NCBI GenBank assembly: GCA_036268055.1 | Contig: DATAUW010000013.1 | Span: forward strand, 62,001-126,000 | Reading direction: 5' to 3' | Length of the DNA stretch: 64,000 nt | DNA from: Verrucomicrobiia bacterium | Lineage (GTDB): Bacteria > Verrucomicrobiota > Verrucomicrobiia > Limisphaerales > Pedosphaeraceae | In this document: in pieces, positions 1 through 7,925 of the stretch | Layout: each line of letters begins with the position of its first letter | Position numbering within the stretch: position 1 is the stretch's first letter | Notes under the pieces: generated by a model | Seen by the model: only the letters and a program-made list of their open reading frames with translations | Database searches by the model: none | Told to the model about the DNA's origin: nothing | Position numbers and translations under genes: made by a program

Positions 1-2103
1 GACGGACAATGTGTAAGTGCGCGTTTGGGCGATTTGTGTCGCCAAGTTTGAGAACACAATAGTTGCCGTGTAATTGCCCGCCGCGAGATTACTGGTCGCG
101 GCATTCAAACTAACCGTCACGGTGGTTGTCGGCCCGCCGGGCGCAAGCGTGCCATTGGTTGAAGAAACATTCAGCCACGCAGAGGTGTTCACGAGCGTCC
201 AGTCGAGTGAACTGCTTCCGGAATTTGTGAGGAAAAGATTTTGAGTGGCAACGTCAAATGGACCGCCGATGGATCCACTCGCGACGAAGCCCATGCGGGG
301 CGTAATCATCATTGTGTCAGGACTCGCCGCGTCCAATGCGACGAACGCCATCACTATGCCATAACCTGAATCGCGATCCACGCCTGCCGCCATGATGTCG
401 AGCGCGGTGCCGGTCAGGATGGCGCGCACTTGTGCGGTTGTGATGTTCGTGGAGTAGGATTTCAACAGTGCGGCGATCGCGGCGGCGTGCGGTGTCGCGG
501 CGGAGGTTCCGAAAAAAGGCGTGAAATCAGCGAACGTCGTGGAGACTCCATCCGCGGCGGCGACGTCAGGCTTTTGCCGTATCGCACCGCCGGTTGAAGA
601 AACATTTCCGGGAGTGATGGGAACGCCGTCCGAATTATAAAATATGTGGCGCGGGCCATCGGAGCTAAAAAATTCCACCGGATCGTTTGTGCCAGCGGTG
701 AACGCTTTTGGAAATGAATTGGCCTCATCCACCGCCGCGACACAAAAAGCATTGGCCGCACACGCGTGGCCCAAAGTCGCGCCCGACGTGGCGATACTGA
801 GTTCACCATCGCCCGTATCCAAATGCAAAAAACGCGCCGCGCCGGAAAATTTTACGATCACGATGCGCTGGCCGGAACTAAGCGTGGGAATAGATTCGTA
901 AGGGTCTTGCGTGCCGTTCTGGCGCGTGGTGGAACTATGCTGCACGCGAGTTCCGGAGGAATTGAGCACAAAAACATCGTAGTCGTTGGTGGATGCGCCC
1001 AGCGGATCGGACCAGAAAAGGTCCAAGTGTGAATCACTGTCGGCGAAACTGATGGTGTCGAATGTCTGCGCCCCAAAACTCTGAACCCGTCCCGCTTCAG
1101 TAATCGGCGAGGCGGCCGCGCCTCCGTCAACGAAGTCACCTTCCCAAGTTCCCGATGTGCCGGAATCGAGATTGCCCGCATTACCCGCGGCGGAAAAATA
1201 TAGCGCGCCGTTGTCCGTGACCGTGTTCACCGCTTGCGCGATGATTCCATCCTCAAATGGTGATTCGTCAAAATATCCGGTGTCGTCCAGGATGATGTCG
1301 CAACCGGCGTTGCGAAGGTTGAGAATATTTTCCGCGAAGCCCGCCTCGCTTTCGTCGGAGGTGGCAAAATATAATTGCGCGCCCGGCGCGAGGTCGTGAA
1401 CGATTTCGAGCATTGCCGCGCCCTCACCGGTTCCATCGGCGATATCCTGCAGGACGGTGACGGGGCCAAGATCGCCGGTGGCCTGGGCATCGGTGAGAAA
1501 ATCATTCGTGCTGGTGGTCACACTGTCGGAAAGCACGCCGACTTTTACGCCCGCGCCAGTCACACCGAAAGTCGCGCGAGCTTCGATGGCCTGATGGGTG
1601 GTATCGCCTTCGGAATTCACCGCGCCAGTATGATGCCGCGCCTGAGTGGCGCGGCGGATCGTGCGAACGTCGGCAGAACTGACCAGTGTCTCCAATTCGT
1701 CGAGTGTAACGATGGCACGGATCGCATGGAAATTGGGAAATTGATTGATAACCGTGCCGCCGCCATTAGTAATCAGTTGGAGGAGCGTGGGAGTGACGGT
1801 TGCATTGATATCCACCAGCACCCGACCGTCGGTGCGTAGCTTAACGTCCATTTCCAAATCAGGCGCGCCGGGCGCATAAGTTTCTCCGCGGTGATTTTTC
1901 ATCGCGTGAATCAGTTGCGACTCGAGCTTGCATTGCGCCGGTGTCCAGGAAAGTTTCTCACGATAGATGGCGGCGATTTGGGCAATGGCGTTGGTATCGA
2001 GCGGTTCAGGCTGGGCAGCGAACGCGGGAACAAGAGCGAACAGTAAAAAGAAGCCAGCGACGAAAACACAGGAAGCGCGAACGAAGACAGATGGGGTTTT
2101 CAC
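1..2103 (-). CDS. Secreted subtilase-like serine peptidase (clan SB, S8/S53-like), 3' end beyond window
   Basis: Read on the minus strand from a GTG at 2103, the frame stays open to base 1, giving at least 701 residues. The N-terminus has a hydrophobic signal peptide ending near AFAAQ. Recognisable active-site segments are VGVLSDS (Asp193), GEGAAMLEIVHDLAPG (Glu227, Asp237), AAGNAGN (Asn308) and FFGTSAATPHAAA (Ser534). The Ser motif is subtilase-like, but the usual HGTHVAG histidine block is replaced by a Glu...Asp segment resembling sedolisin-type members of clan SB. After the catalytic domain, from about residue 600, comes a beta-rich BACON-like segment (SSSLDWTLVNTSAWLNVS), a type often found after secreted bacterial catalytic domains. 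It probably acts outside the cytoplasm on proteins; the substrate is unknown. The GTG start is chosen because no ATG in this frame precedes the signal peptide. Confidence 0.82.
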   Translation of the reverse strand, partial: MKTPSVFVRASCVFVAGFFLLFALVPAFAAQPEPLDTNAIAQIAAIYREKLSWTPAQCKLESQLIHAMKNHRGETYAPGAPDLEMDVKLRTDGRVLVDINATVTPTLLQLITNGGGTVINQFPNFHAIRAIVTLDELETLVSSADVRTIRRATQARHHTGAVNSEGDTTHQAIEARATFGVTGAGVKVGVLSDSVTTSTNDFLTDAQATGDLGPVTVLQDIADGTGEGAAMLEIVHDLAPGAQLYFATSDESEAGFAENILNLRNAGCDIILDDTGYFDESPFEDGIIAQAVNTVTDNGALYFSAAGNAGNLDSGTSGTWEGDFVDGGAAASPITEAGRVQSFGAQTFDTISFADSDSHLDLFWSDPLGASTNDYDVFVLNSSGTRVQHSSTTRQNGTQDPYESIPTLSSGQRIVIVKFSGAARFLHLDTGDGELSIATSGATLGHACAANAFCVAAVDEANSFPKAFTAGTNDPVEFFSSDGPRHIFYNSDGVPITPGNVSSTGGAIRQKPDVAAADGVSTTFADFTPFFGTSAATPHAAAIAALLKSYSTNITTAQVRAILTGTALDIMAAGVDRDSGYGIVMAFVALDAASPDTMMITPRMGFVASGSIGGPFDVATQNLFLTNSGSSSLDWTLVNTSAWLNVSSTNGTLAPGGPTTTVTVSLNAATSNLAAGNYTATIVFSNLATQIAQTRTYTLSV

Positions 2104-2232
2104 TTCAATTCAGCGTGGGGCGGTCGTGATGATTTGGTTCGAGTGAATTGAGCTTAGCCCGTCGAAAGTCATTCGTCAAATTTGGCCGGGCGAGCCAGGT
2201 TTTTTGCAAACGAGAAATGAGACGGTTTCTCC

Positions 2233-2261
2233 TTGAAGCCCGGGATGAGGTGCGGCAAATT
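2233..2261 (+). promoter_or_regulatory. Possible sigma70-type promoter of the SRP RNA
   Basis: TTGAAG at 2233-2238 and CAAATT at 2256-2261 are separated by 17 bases, and the SRP RNA begins 6 bases after the second box. The -10 box is weak (three of six consensus positions), so position is the main support. Confidence 0.3.
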
Positions 2262-2267
2262 GACGAG

Positions 2268-2361
2268 TGCCAGGGCCCATGGAATGTGGACTTACGAACC
2301 CCGCCAGGGCAGGAATGCAGCAACGGCAGTTTGCTCTGCATCCGCCGTGGTCACCCTGGCA
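2268..2361 (+). ncRNA. ffs: Signal recognition particle RNA, small bacterial type (4.5S)
   Basis: The ends TGCCAGGG (2268-2275) and CCCTGGCA (2354-2361) are perfectly complementary and close a rod of 94 nt. The apical part contains the domain IV signature: CCGCCAGGGCAGGAATGCAG followed by CAACGG. This resembles the family's conserved CAGG...GGAA...AGCA asymmetric loop that binds Ffh. A run of five T follows the 3' end. The length fits small bacterial SRP RNAs (about 95-115 nt), and placement directly before dnaX is a known arrangement in other bacteria. The RNA forms the SRP with Ffh and targets nascent membrane proteins to the translocon. Confidence 0.85.
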
Positions 2362-2413
2362 TTTTTGATTTACTCGCGGCTCGTAGCCGCAGACAGAATC
2401 GCCAATTACCAGC

Positions 2414-4195
2414 ATGTCTTATCAGGTCATAGCCCGGAAGTATCGCCCGCAACGGTTTTCGGATGTCGTCGGACAGGAGCACGTCACGCAAACCCTCGGC
2501 AACGCCATCACGCAAAATCGCATCGCGCACGCTTATCTATTCGTCGGTCCGCGCGGCACGGGCAAGACGACCATCGCGCGCATTTTTGCGAAGTGCCTTA
2601 ATTGCACCGGCGGCCCCAAGGTGGATTTTCCCGAGGACGATCCGAAAGCCCGCGAGATCACTGAAGGCCGCTCGATGGACGTCCTTGAAATTGACGGCGC
2701 GAGCAACAACGGTGTGGAGCAAGTGCGCGAATTGCGCGAGACGGTGCAATACGTTCCCGCGTCGTCGAAATTCAAGATCTACATCATTGACGAAGTTCAC
2801 ATGCTTTCGACCGCGGCGTTCAATGCGCTGTTGAAGACGCTTGAGGAACCGCCCGCGCACGTGAAGTTCATGTTTGCAACGACCGAGCCGGAGAAAATCC
2901 TGCCGACAATTCTTTCGCGCTGCCAGCGTTTCGATTTGCGGCGCATTCCCTCAGCGCTGATCATCAAGCATCTGGCGCACATCGCAAAATTAGAGAATGT
3001 AGAGATCGAAACGGCCGCGCTGGAAGCCATCGCGCGCGGTGCCGAAGGCGGCATGCGCGATGCCGAGTCCACGCTCGACCAGTTGATCAGTTTTTGCGGC
3101 GCGAAAATCGAGGAGGCGGATGTGCTGTCCATGTTCGGCCTGACGGCGCAAAGCCAGATTCTGGAATTGGCGCGCGCGGTTCTCGCCGGCGAAGCAGAGA
3201 CTACTTTGCGCGAATTGAATGACCTGGCGAAAAATGGGAAAGATTTGGGACGGCTCGTTTCAGATTTGCTGGGGCATTTTAGAAATCTGTTAATCTACCA
3301 GGTTTCGCGCGGCGATTTGCGGATGCTCGAAGTTTCAGAATCGGAAGCGGCATCGTTGAAAGAACAGGCGACCAGCGTGGGCACAGATGCGTTGACGCGC
3401 ATGATGGAAGTGATGAGCGATTGCGAGATGCGCCTGCGCGATGCGGCTTCGAAAAAAATTCTGATTGAGGTCGCGTTGCTGAAAGCCATCGAAGCCCGGC
3501 GGGCGGTGAGCCTGGATGCGGTGTTGCAGCAATTACAAAATCTGCGAAGCGGCACTGGCACGCCAACTCCGGCGTCGCCATCCCCTGCCCCAGCGCGCTC
3601 AACTCCAGCGGCGAGCGCCGCGCCCGCTCCAAAGCCTAAAATCACGAGCGATTCAGCGCCGGTCGAGTCCGAACCGCCGCCTCGCACTGCGATGATGGGT
3701 TCACCCGTGAACGCGAATGGCAGCTTGCAGGAACTTTGGGCGCAGCTGGTGGAATCGGTTGGGCGCGCGAGCCCGTTTACGCGCACGTATTTGCTCGAAG
3801 CGCATCCGGTTTCGCTGGCGAAAAATTTATTCATCATTGGGTTCGACCCGGAATTCGAGGACCACATCGGACTGGTGGACAATTCCAAGAATCATGCGTT
3901 GCTGCAAACGAAGTTGAGCGAACTCGGGCATCCGAATACGCAGATCAAATTTATCAAGGCGGAACGGCCCACAAACATGGCGCAACCGGTGATCGAAACA
4001 AAACCGGAACCGCCGAAACCCGCCCCGGCGCCAGTCGCCACGCAAAAGCAAGCTGCCCCAGCCGCCGCAGCTCCGCCACCCGCGAAAGAAAAACCGGCGT
4101 CGGTGGCATTCAGCAAAGACGATTTTAAAAACGATCCGCTCATCCAAAAAGCCCTTGAGGTTTTTAAAGGCAAAATCGTGGACGTGCGGGCGTGA
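2414..4195 (+). CDS. dnaX: DNA polymerase III subunit gamma/tau
   Basis: 593 residues. This is the AAA+ clamp-loader subunit of the replicative polymerase. The N-terminal SYQVIARKYRPQRFSDVVGQ is typical of DnaX. Walker A is GPRGTGKTT (45-53), Walker B is DEVHM (126-130), sensor 1 lies near FATTEPEK (154-161), and the SRC arginine-finger motif is at 168-170. Residues about 370-430 and 510-560 are Ala/Pro-rich linkers, with a tau-like C-terminal part between and after them. Unusually, the zinc-binding cysteines found in E. coli DnaX after Walker A are mostly absent: only Cys64 remains, and the positions matching Cys73, 76 and 79 are Pro, Asp and Ala, with loop length preserved. It follows the SRP RNA and precedes ybaB and recR, the conserved dnaX-ybaB-recR order. 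No clear internal frameshift signal for a gamma form was seen. Confidence 0.96.
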   Translation: MSYQVIARKYRPQRFSDVVGQEHVTQTLGNAITQNRIAHAYLFVGPRGTGKTTIARIFAKCLNCTGGPKVDFPEDDPKAREITEGRSMDVLEIDGASNNGVEQVRELRETVQYVPASSKFKIYIIDEVHMLSTAAFNALLKTLEEPPAHVKFMFATTEPEKILPTILSRCQRFDLRRIPSALIIKHLAHIAKLENVEIETAALEAIARGAEGGMRDAESTLDQLISFCGAKIEEADVLSMFGLTAQSQILELARAVLAGEAETTLRELNDLAKNGKDLGRLVSDLLGHFRNLLIYQVSRGDLRMLEVSESEAASLKEQATSVGTDALTRMMEVMSDCEMRLRDAASKKILIEVALLKAIEARRAVSLDAVLQQLQNLRSGTGTPTPASPSPAPARSTPAASAAPAPKPKITSDSAPVESEPPPRTAMMGSPVNANGSLQELWAQLVESVGRASPFTRTYLLEAHPVSLAKNLFIIGFDPEFEDHIGLVDNSKNHALLQTKLSELGHPNTQIKFIKAERPTNMAQPVIETKPEPPKPAPAPVATQKQAAPAAAAPPPAKEKPASVAFSKDDFKNDPLIQKALEVFKGKIVDVRA

Positions 4196-4226
4196 CGAAC
4201 ACCCTCAACTCAAACTAAATTAAATT

Positions 4227-4538
4227 ATGTCGAGCATTGGCAAATTGATGAAACAGGCGGCGCGGATGCAGCAGCAAATGGAAGAAGTCCAAGCGCGGCT
4301 CGCGGCGCAAACGGTCGAAGCCACCAGCGGCGGCGGCGCGGTGAAGGTCGTGGCGAAGTGCGACGGAACCATCGCCTCGATCAAGATTGATCCGCAGGCA
4401 TTGAATCCATCGGATGCGCAAATTGTCGAAGACATGGTGCTGACCGCAACCAATCAGGCGCTGGCGCAGGCCCGCGACATCTCAAATACGGAAATGGGCA
4501 AAGTCACTTCCGGCCTCAGCATGCCGGGGTTGATGTAA
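4227..4538 (+). CDS. YbaB/EbfC-family nucleoid-associated protein
   Basis: 103 residues, the usual family length. The N-terminal half is an amphipathic helix rich in Met, Gln and Lys (SSIGKLMKQAARMQQQMEEV). The second half has the family pattern GGGAVKVVAKCDGTIASIKI and a C-terminal helix with NQALAQARDI. Members form tweezer-like dimers that bind DNA and are almost always encoded between dnaX and recR, as here. It starts 31 bases after the dnaX stop and is probably co-transcribed. Its role in recombination or nucleoid structure is known only generally from the family. Confidence 0.93.
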   Translation: MSSIGKLMKQAARMQQQMEEVQARLAAQTVEATSGGGAVKVVAKCDGTIASIKIDPQALNPSDAQIVEDMVLTATNQALAQARDISNTEMGKVTSGLSMPGLM

Positions 4539-4552
4539 TTATGCAGACTGAT

Positions 4553-4717
4553 TTAACCGCGGAGGCGCGGATGATAGGAATTTTTAGCCACGGATGGAAC
4601 ACGGATAAAACACCGATTGAAAAACTTTTTTTCGTGTTTAATCCGTGTTCCATCCGTGACTCTTTCTCCGATTCGCCGTCCGCAAGGACCTCCGCGTCTC
4701 CGCGTCTCCGCGGTTAA
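4553..4717. repeat. Nested inverted repeat between ybaB and recR
   Basis: Outer arms at 4553-4571 and 4699-4717 match over 18 of 19 bases when one is reverse-complemented (TTAACCGCGGAGRCGCGGA). Inner arms at 4589-4606 and 4641-4658 are perfect 18-bp complements (CACGGATGGAACACGGAT). The element fills almost the whole spacer between two genes of one operon. A related sequence lies at 53496-53532, so it looks like a dispersed intergenic repeat rather than a simple terminator; no T-run follows either stem. Confidence 0.8.
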
Positions 4718-4728
4718 AATTAGCGCCC

Positions 4729-5328
4729 ATGTCTTCCCTTCCCGAACCGATTACGTCCCTGATCAGCGCGCTGGGCAAACTGCCGGGTATCGGGCCGCGT
4801 TCGGCTGAACGGCTCGCGCTGCATCTCGTCCAAAGCGACGCCGGTGAAGTGAAGCAACTTGCCCAGGCGCTTTTGCAATCGCGTGAACGCATCCGCACTT
4901 GCGCGATTTGCGGCTCATTGACGGAGGTCGAACCGTGCGCGATTTGCAGCGATACTCGCCGCGATAGCAGCCTGATATGTCTCATTGAGCGCGCCGTGGA
5001 CATCATCACCATCGAGAAGTCGGGAACCTTTTGGGGGAAATATCATGTGCTGGGCGGAAAGATTTCGCCGTTGAACGGGGTTGGTCCCGAGGATTTACGG
5101 ATTGGGCAACTAGAATCGCGTCTGGAAAAAGAGCCGGTGCGGGAAATCGTCATCGCGCTCGGCACGGATGTCGAAGGCGATGCCACCAGTAATTATCTGG
5201 CGAAACGGCTCGCGCGACCGGGTCTAAAAATTACGCGCATCGCACACGGGTTGCCCGCCGGGGCCGGGCTTGAGTTCGCGGATGAATTAACTTTGACCCA
5301 CGCGCTCGCGGGCCGTCGCGAAATGTAG
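4729..5328 (+). CDS. recR: Recombination mediator protein RecR
   Basis: 199 residues, the standard length. The helix-hairpin-helix segment LGKLPGIGPRSAERLALHL lies at about 15-33. The C4 zinc finger has Cys58, Cys61, Cys70 and Cys73 (CAIC...CAIC). The Toprim domain follows, with SLICLIERAVDIITIEKSG and the conserved YHVLGGKISPLNGVGP stretch. RecR works with RecO and RecF to load RecA on gapped DNA. It lies downstream of dnaX and ybaB, with the inverted repeat in between, which may affect relative expression. The start fits known RecR N-termini. Confidence 0.96.
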   Translation: MSSLPEPITSLISALGKLPGIGPRSAERLALHLVQSDAGEVKQLAQALLQSRERIRTCAICGSLTEVEPCAICSDTRRDSSLICLIERAVDIITIEKSGTFWGKYHVLGGKISPLNGVGPEDLRIGQLESRLEKEPVREIVIALGTDVEGDATSNYLAKRLARPGLKITRIAHGLPAGAGLEFADELTLTHALAGRREM

Positions 5329-5346
5329 ATTGGACACGGAATTTTT

Positions 5347-5961
5347 ATGATTCGACCCGAGGCGGTGGTTTTTGATTTGGGCAAAGTGCTGTTGGATTTT
5401 GATTATGCCATCGCCGCGAAAAATTTGGCGTCGCACAGCGGCAGCAAGGCCGAAGTCATCCATAAATTCATCAACCAATCTCCCCTGCTCTTTCGCTACG
5501 AAACGGGGTTGATGACCACAGACGAATTCTTCGAGGAGTTTCGCGCGGAAACAAAATTCAGCGGTACGGCTGAACGCTTCGCTGAACTGTTCGGAAATAT
5601 TTTTACTCCGATGGAGCCGATGATCGCGCTGCACGCGAGGCTGAAGCAGAGCAAGATTCCCACGTTCATTTTTTCAAATACGAATGAACTGGGAATCCGC
5701 CATATCCGCGGGGCGCATCCATTTTTCGCCGGGTTCGATGGCTATATTTTTTCCTATGAACACGGCGCGATGAAGCCGCACACGAAACTTTACGAAGTGG
5801 TTGAACGCATCACCAACCGGCACGGCTCGCAGATTGTTTATATTGACGACCGGCCGGAGAATATCGAAGCCGGCGCGGGCCGGGGATGGCAGGTGGTTTT
5901 GCAGGAGTCGCCGGAGAAAACGATGGCGGCTTTAAGCGCGCTGGGCTTGCCCGCGAATTAG
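5347..5961 (+). CDS. HAD-superfamily phosphatase (subfamily IA, YihX-like)
   Basis: 204 residues. HAD motif I is VVFDLGKVLLDFD, with nucleophile Asp10 and Gly at the position where most phosphatases have the second Asp; this DLG form is typical of YihX-type sugar-phosphate phosphatases. Motif II is FIFSNTN, motif III the Lys in GAMKPHTKLYE, and motif IV YIDDRPENIEAG. The cap is helical, as in subfamily IA. It starts 18 bases after recR, so it may be read through from that operon. The substrate cannot be told from sequence; a small phosphorylated metabolite is likely. Confidence 0.88.
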   Translation: MIRPEAVVFDLGKVLLDFDYAIAAKNLASHSGSKAEVIHKFINQSPLLFRYETGLMTTDEFFEEFRAETKFSGTAERFAELFGNIFTPMEPMIALHARLKQSKIPTFIFSNTNELGIRHIRGAHPFFAGFDGYIFSYEHGAMKPHTKLYEVVERITNRHGSQIVYIDDRPENIEAGAGRGWQVVLQESPEKTMAALSALGLPAN

Positions 5962-5982
5962 TTTGCGACCGAAAATAAAAAA

Positions 5983-6008
5983 CGCGGCAACGATCGCTCG
6001 TTGCCGCG
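5983..6008 (-). terminator. Hairpin terminator between convergent genes
   Basis: An 11-bp perfect stem (CGCGGCAACGA with TCGTTGCCGCG) has a 4-base loop. An A-rich run at 5972-5982 becomes a T-run on the minus strand, so it best serves the minus-strand gene ending at 6029, although the stem could also stop plus-strand transcription from the HAD gene. Confidence 0.75.
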
Positions 6009-6028
6009 CTGATTAATCGAGAACTGTT

Positions 6029-6445
6029 TCAAGAAACTTTGCGCTCGGCCACGGAGATGCCATGCGACAGCAGAAAAGTCTTGGCGACTTCAAAGTAATC
6101 CTGCGAGATCCACACGGCGGAATAAATATCGCTCTCGTTGACATGCAACGTGAGCAATTTCCATTTGCGCTCGTGATTCACCCGGTCGAATTCCTCGAAC
6201 TTTTCGCGCGCGCGGCCCGAACGCACTTCGATGAGCGCGCCATGCGGCAATTTCCAAAATAGATAACGCGTGAGATGATCGGGCGAAGTTTCGGAATAAA
6301 CCGGAACCAAGCCAAGATTGCGGTTGAAGTCGCCGGCGGCCTGCATCAGGTCGCGCGACATCCAGCGGGTGAAGCTATGCTGGCGAAGAATTTCGGTGTC
6401 CCCGGTGAGCAATCGCGACGGCACGTAAGAAACTGGAGTATCCAT
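6029..6445 (-). CDS. Conserved-looking protein of unknown function
   Basis: 138 residues, not recognised. It has no signal peptide or membrane segment and a mixed charged composition. There is an N-terminal Ser/Thr-Arg-rich segment (PSRLLTGDTEILRQHSFTRWM), aromatic clusters (RYLFWKLPHGALIEV) and a C-terminal YFEVAKTFLLSHGI helix. It appears to be a soluble alpha/beta protein. It is monocistronic, with a good terminator immediately downstream, which supports it being a real gene. No function is proposed. Confidence 0.7.
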   Translation of the reverse strand: MDTPVSYVPSRLLTGDTEILRQHSFTRWMSRDLMQAAGDFNRNLGLVPVYSETSPDHLTRYLFWKLPHGALIEVRSGRAREKFEEFDRVNHERKWKLLTLHVNESDIYSAVWISQDYFEVAKTFLLSHGISVAERKVS

Positions 6446-6583
6446 AAGTCAAATCAGTGAACGGACATTGTCCAAGTGTATCAATCTGGAACGGTTCCAA
6501 GCCGCTCCGGGACAAACGATGCCGAAGTTGATGAAAAAAATCAAGATTTAACCGTGCGCGAAAATCCCGGAAAACGTGGTGGA

Positions 6584-6901
6584 TTATCTTCCAGGATTAT
6601 CCCGCCGGACTTTTCCAAAGTGAACGGAAAGCAAAATTCCCAACAAGATAAAGCCGATGAGAAAGGAACCTGTTTCCAGATTTATGCGCAGCACGATCGG
6701 GCGAAATGCCAGTAACGCTACTCCAATCACCGCATTAATCGTTCCCCAAAGAAAATTAACCAGGGGCGAGGAAAGCCCGCGCCCGGGCGGACTCGCGAAC
6801 GGCGTAGGAAACGCTTCTCCCCGCAAACCGGCGGCAAGGTGCGGAATGCAGTTGCAAATAAAAACACCGGCAAAAAAGTTCACGATGTAATGGACTAACA
6901 T
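6584..6901 (-). CDS. Small integral membrane protein of unknown function
   Basis: 105 residues. Three hydrophobic stretches are visible: residues about 4-26 (YIVNFFAGVFICNCIPHLAA), 46-66 (PLVNFLWGTINAVIGVALLAF) and 76-94 (TGSFLIGFILLGILLSVHFG). The middle loop carries a Pro/Gly/Ser-rich segment, FPTPFASPPGRGLSSP. The pattern FAGVFICNCIPHLAAGL...FPTPFA resembles a small conserved family seen in several phyla whose function I do not know. The gene lies 66 bases downstream of the next minus-strand gene (6968-7690) and could share its transcript. Confidence 0.7.
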   Translation of the reverse strand: MLVHYIVNFFAGVFICNCIPHLAAGLRGEAFPTPFASPPGRGLSSPLVNFLWGTINAVIGVALLAFRPIVLRINLETGSFLIGFILLGILLSVHFGKVRRDNPGR

Positions 6902-6967
6902 AATGGATTGGAAGACTGATTAACGCATCCTAGCACGGATTGGAGCGTCTGCCAAATGTGGAACCAG

Positions 6968-7690
6968 TTACTCCGGCTTGTTGGGATTGAAAAGCAGGTG
7001 CAGCGGATAATCGCCTTCGCCGATGGAGAAGAGCCGGTCAGCCATGTCATTGAGCGCGCGGCGGGCGGATTGAAAACGCTCGGAAAGCGTGCAGAGGACA
7101 TTGTCGAGCTGGTAACGCTGGGCCAACCGATGCTCGCCGGCAATGCGATAATGCGTGCGGCCAAGTTGTTCGTAATATCGCAAGCTCGGGAAACCACGGG
7201 TCTCAGCGCGCGCGCGAATGCGCTCGGGGAAAACGCCCGCGAGAAACAACGAATGGTTTCCGATGTGCAAACGAAGTTGAAAACTGGTGCGTTCGTCCGC
7301 CGTTTGCAACGCCGAAACCATTTCAAAGAAGTAGTCGAGTGGATTGATTTGACCAGGAAGGATACATTCGCTCTGCCGCGATTCGGAAAATGCGGTGAGG
7401 ACTTCGGCGACGTAATCTGCCAACGCGCGGTCGTTGAGGTCTGAGCGTTTGAAGACGTGCCGCACGAGCATGTAAAAATAAAATCGCGACGATACGCGAA
7501 GGCATCCGCGCTGTTCGATCAATGCGTGAAAAAGGGTTTCGTCGTCCAGAATCAGGTCGCGGGAGTCCTCATCGGCAAGAAGTTTGACCAGGCAATCGGC
7601 GGTGCCGATTTTGCGCCCGAGGACTTGCAAAATGAAGTCCACATCCTGGGCCGTGAACTGAACGCGGCAGTTGGGTTGAATCATTTTCAT
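6968..7690 (-). CDS. Soluble protein of unknown function
   Basis: 240 residues from the ATG at 7690, which has GGAAAG seven bases upstream on the minus strand; an upstream ATG at 7714 in the same frame has no such site. The protein is largely helical, with no signal peptide. Notable stretches are VQFTAQDVDFILQVLGRKIG near the start, FYFYMLVRHVFKRSDLNDRALADYVAEVL in the middle, and LGRTHYRIAGEHRLAQRYQL near the C-terminus, which ends SIGEGDYPLHLLFNPNKPE. I do not recognise the family. It is upstream of the small membrane protein on the same strand and divergent from the response-regulator operon. Confidence 0.72.
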   Translation of the reverse strand: MKMIQPNCRVQFTAQDVDFILQVLGRKIGTADCLVKLLADEDSRDLILDDETLFHALIEQRGCLRVSSRFYFYMLVRHVFKRSDLNDRALADYVAEVLTAFSESRQSECILPGQINPLDYFFEMVSALQTADERTSFQLRLHIGNHSLFLAGVFPERIRARAETRGFPSLRYYEQLGRTHYRIAGEHRLAQRYQLDNVLCTLSERFQSARRALNDMADRLFSIGEGDYPLHLLFNPNKPE

Positions 7691-7859
7691 GACTTTTCTT
7701 TCCAGACCGCGCATGATGGTTGCGCGCGATCAAGCACCCTGCCCGGCTCTGGCCGAGCCTCTACGCGCGTTATAGCATAAACAGTTCCAACTGTCGCGCG
7801 AAAATAGCGAAACAATGCGAGCAAGGTGAATTCAAGGAATTGCGATAAGATTACAAAAT

Positions 7860-7880
7860 TGTCATTTAGGATTTATGACA
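7860..7880. promoter_or_regulatory. Candidate operator upstream of the two-component/RND operon
   Basis: TGTCAT (7860-7865) and ATGACA (7875-7880) form a perfect inverted repeat with a 9-base spacer, 46 bases before the regulator start. CATTTAGG (7863) and CATTTGGC (7885) also repeat with a 22-base period, the two-turn spacing used by OmpR/PhoB-type dimers. It is a plausible autoregulatory site for the adjacent response regulator; not proven. Confidence 0.4.
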
Positions 7881-7925
7881 GATTCATTTGGCGCGGCTAG
7901 CTTCGCAGCTTAATTCATAAAACAA

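Noticed and set aside
1375-1839. 154-residue plus-strand frame
   Set aside because: It is antisense to the subtilase-like gene, whose active-site motifs are clear.
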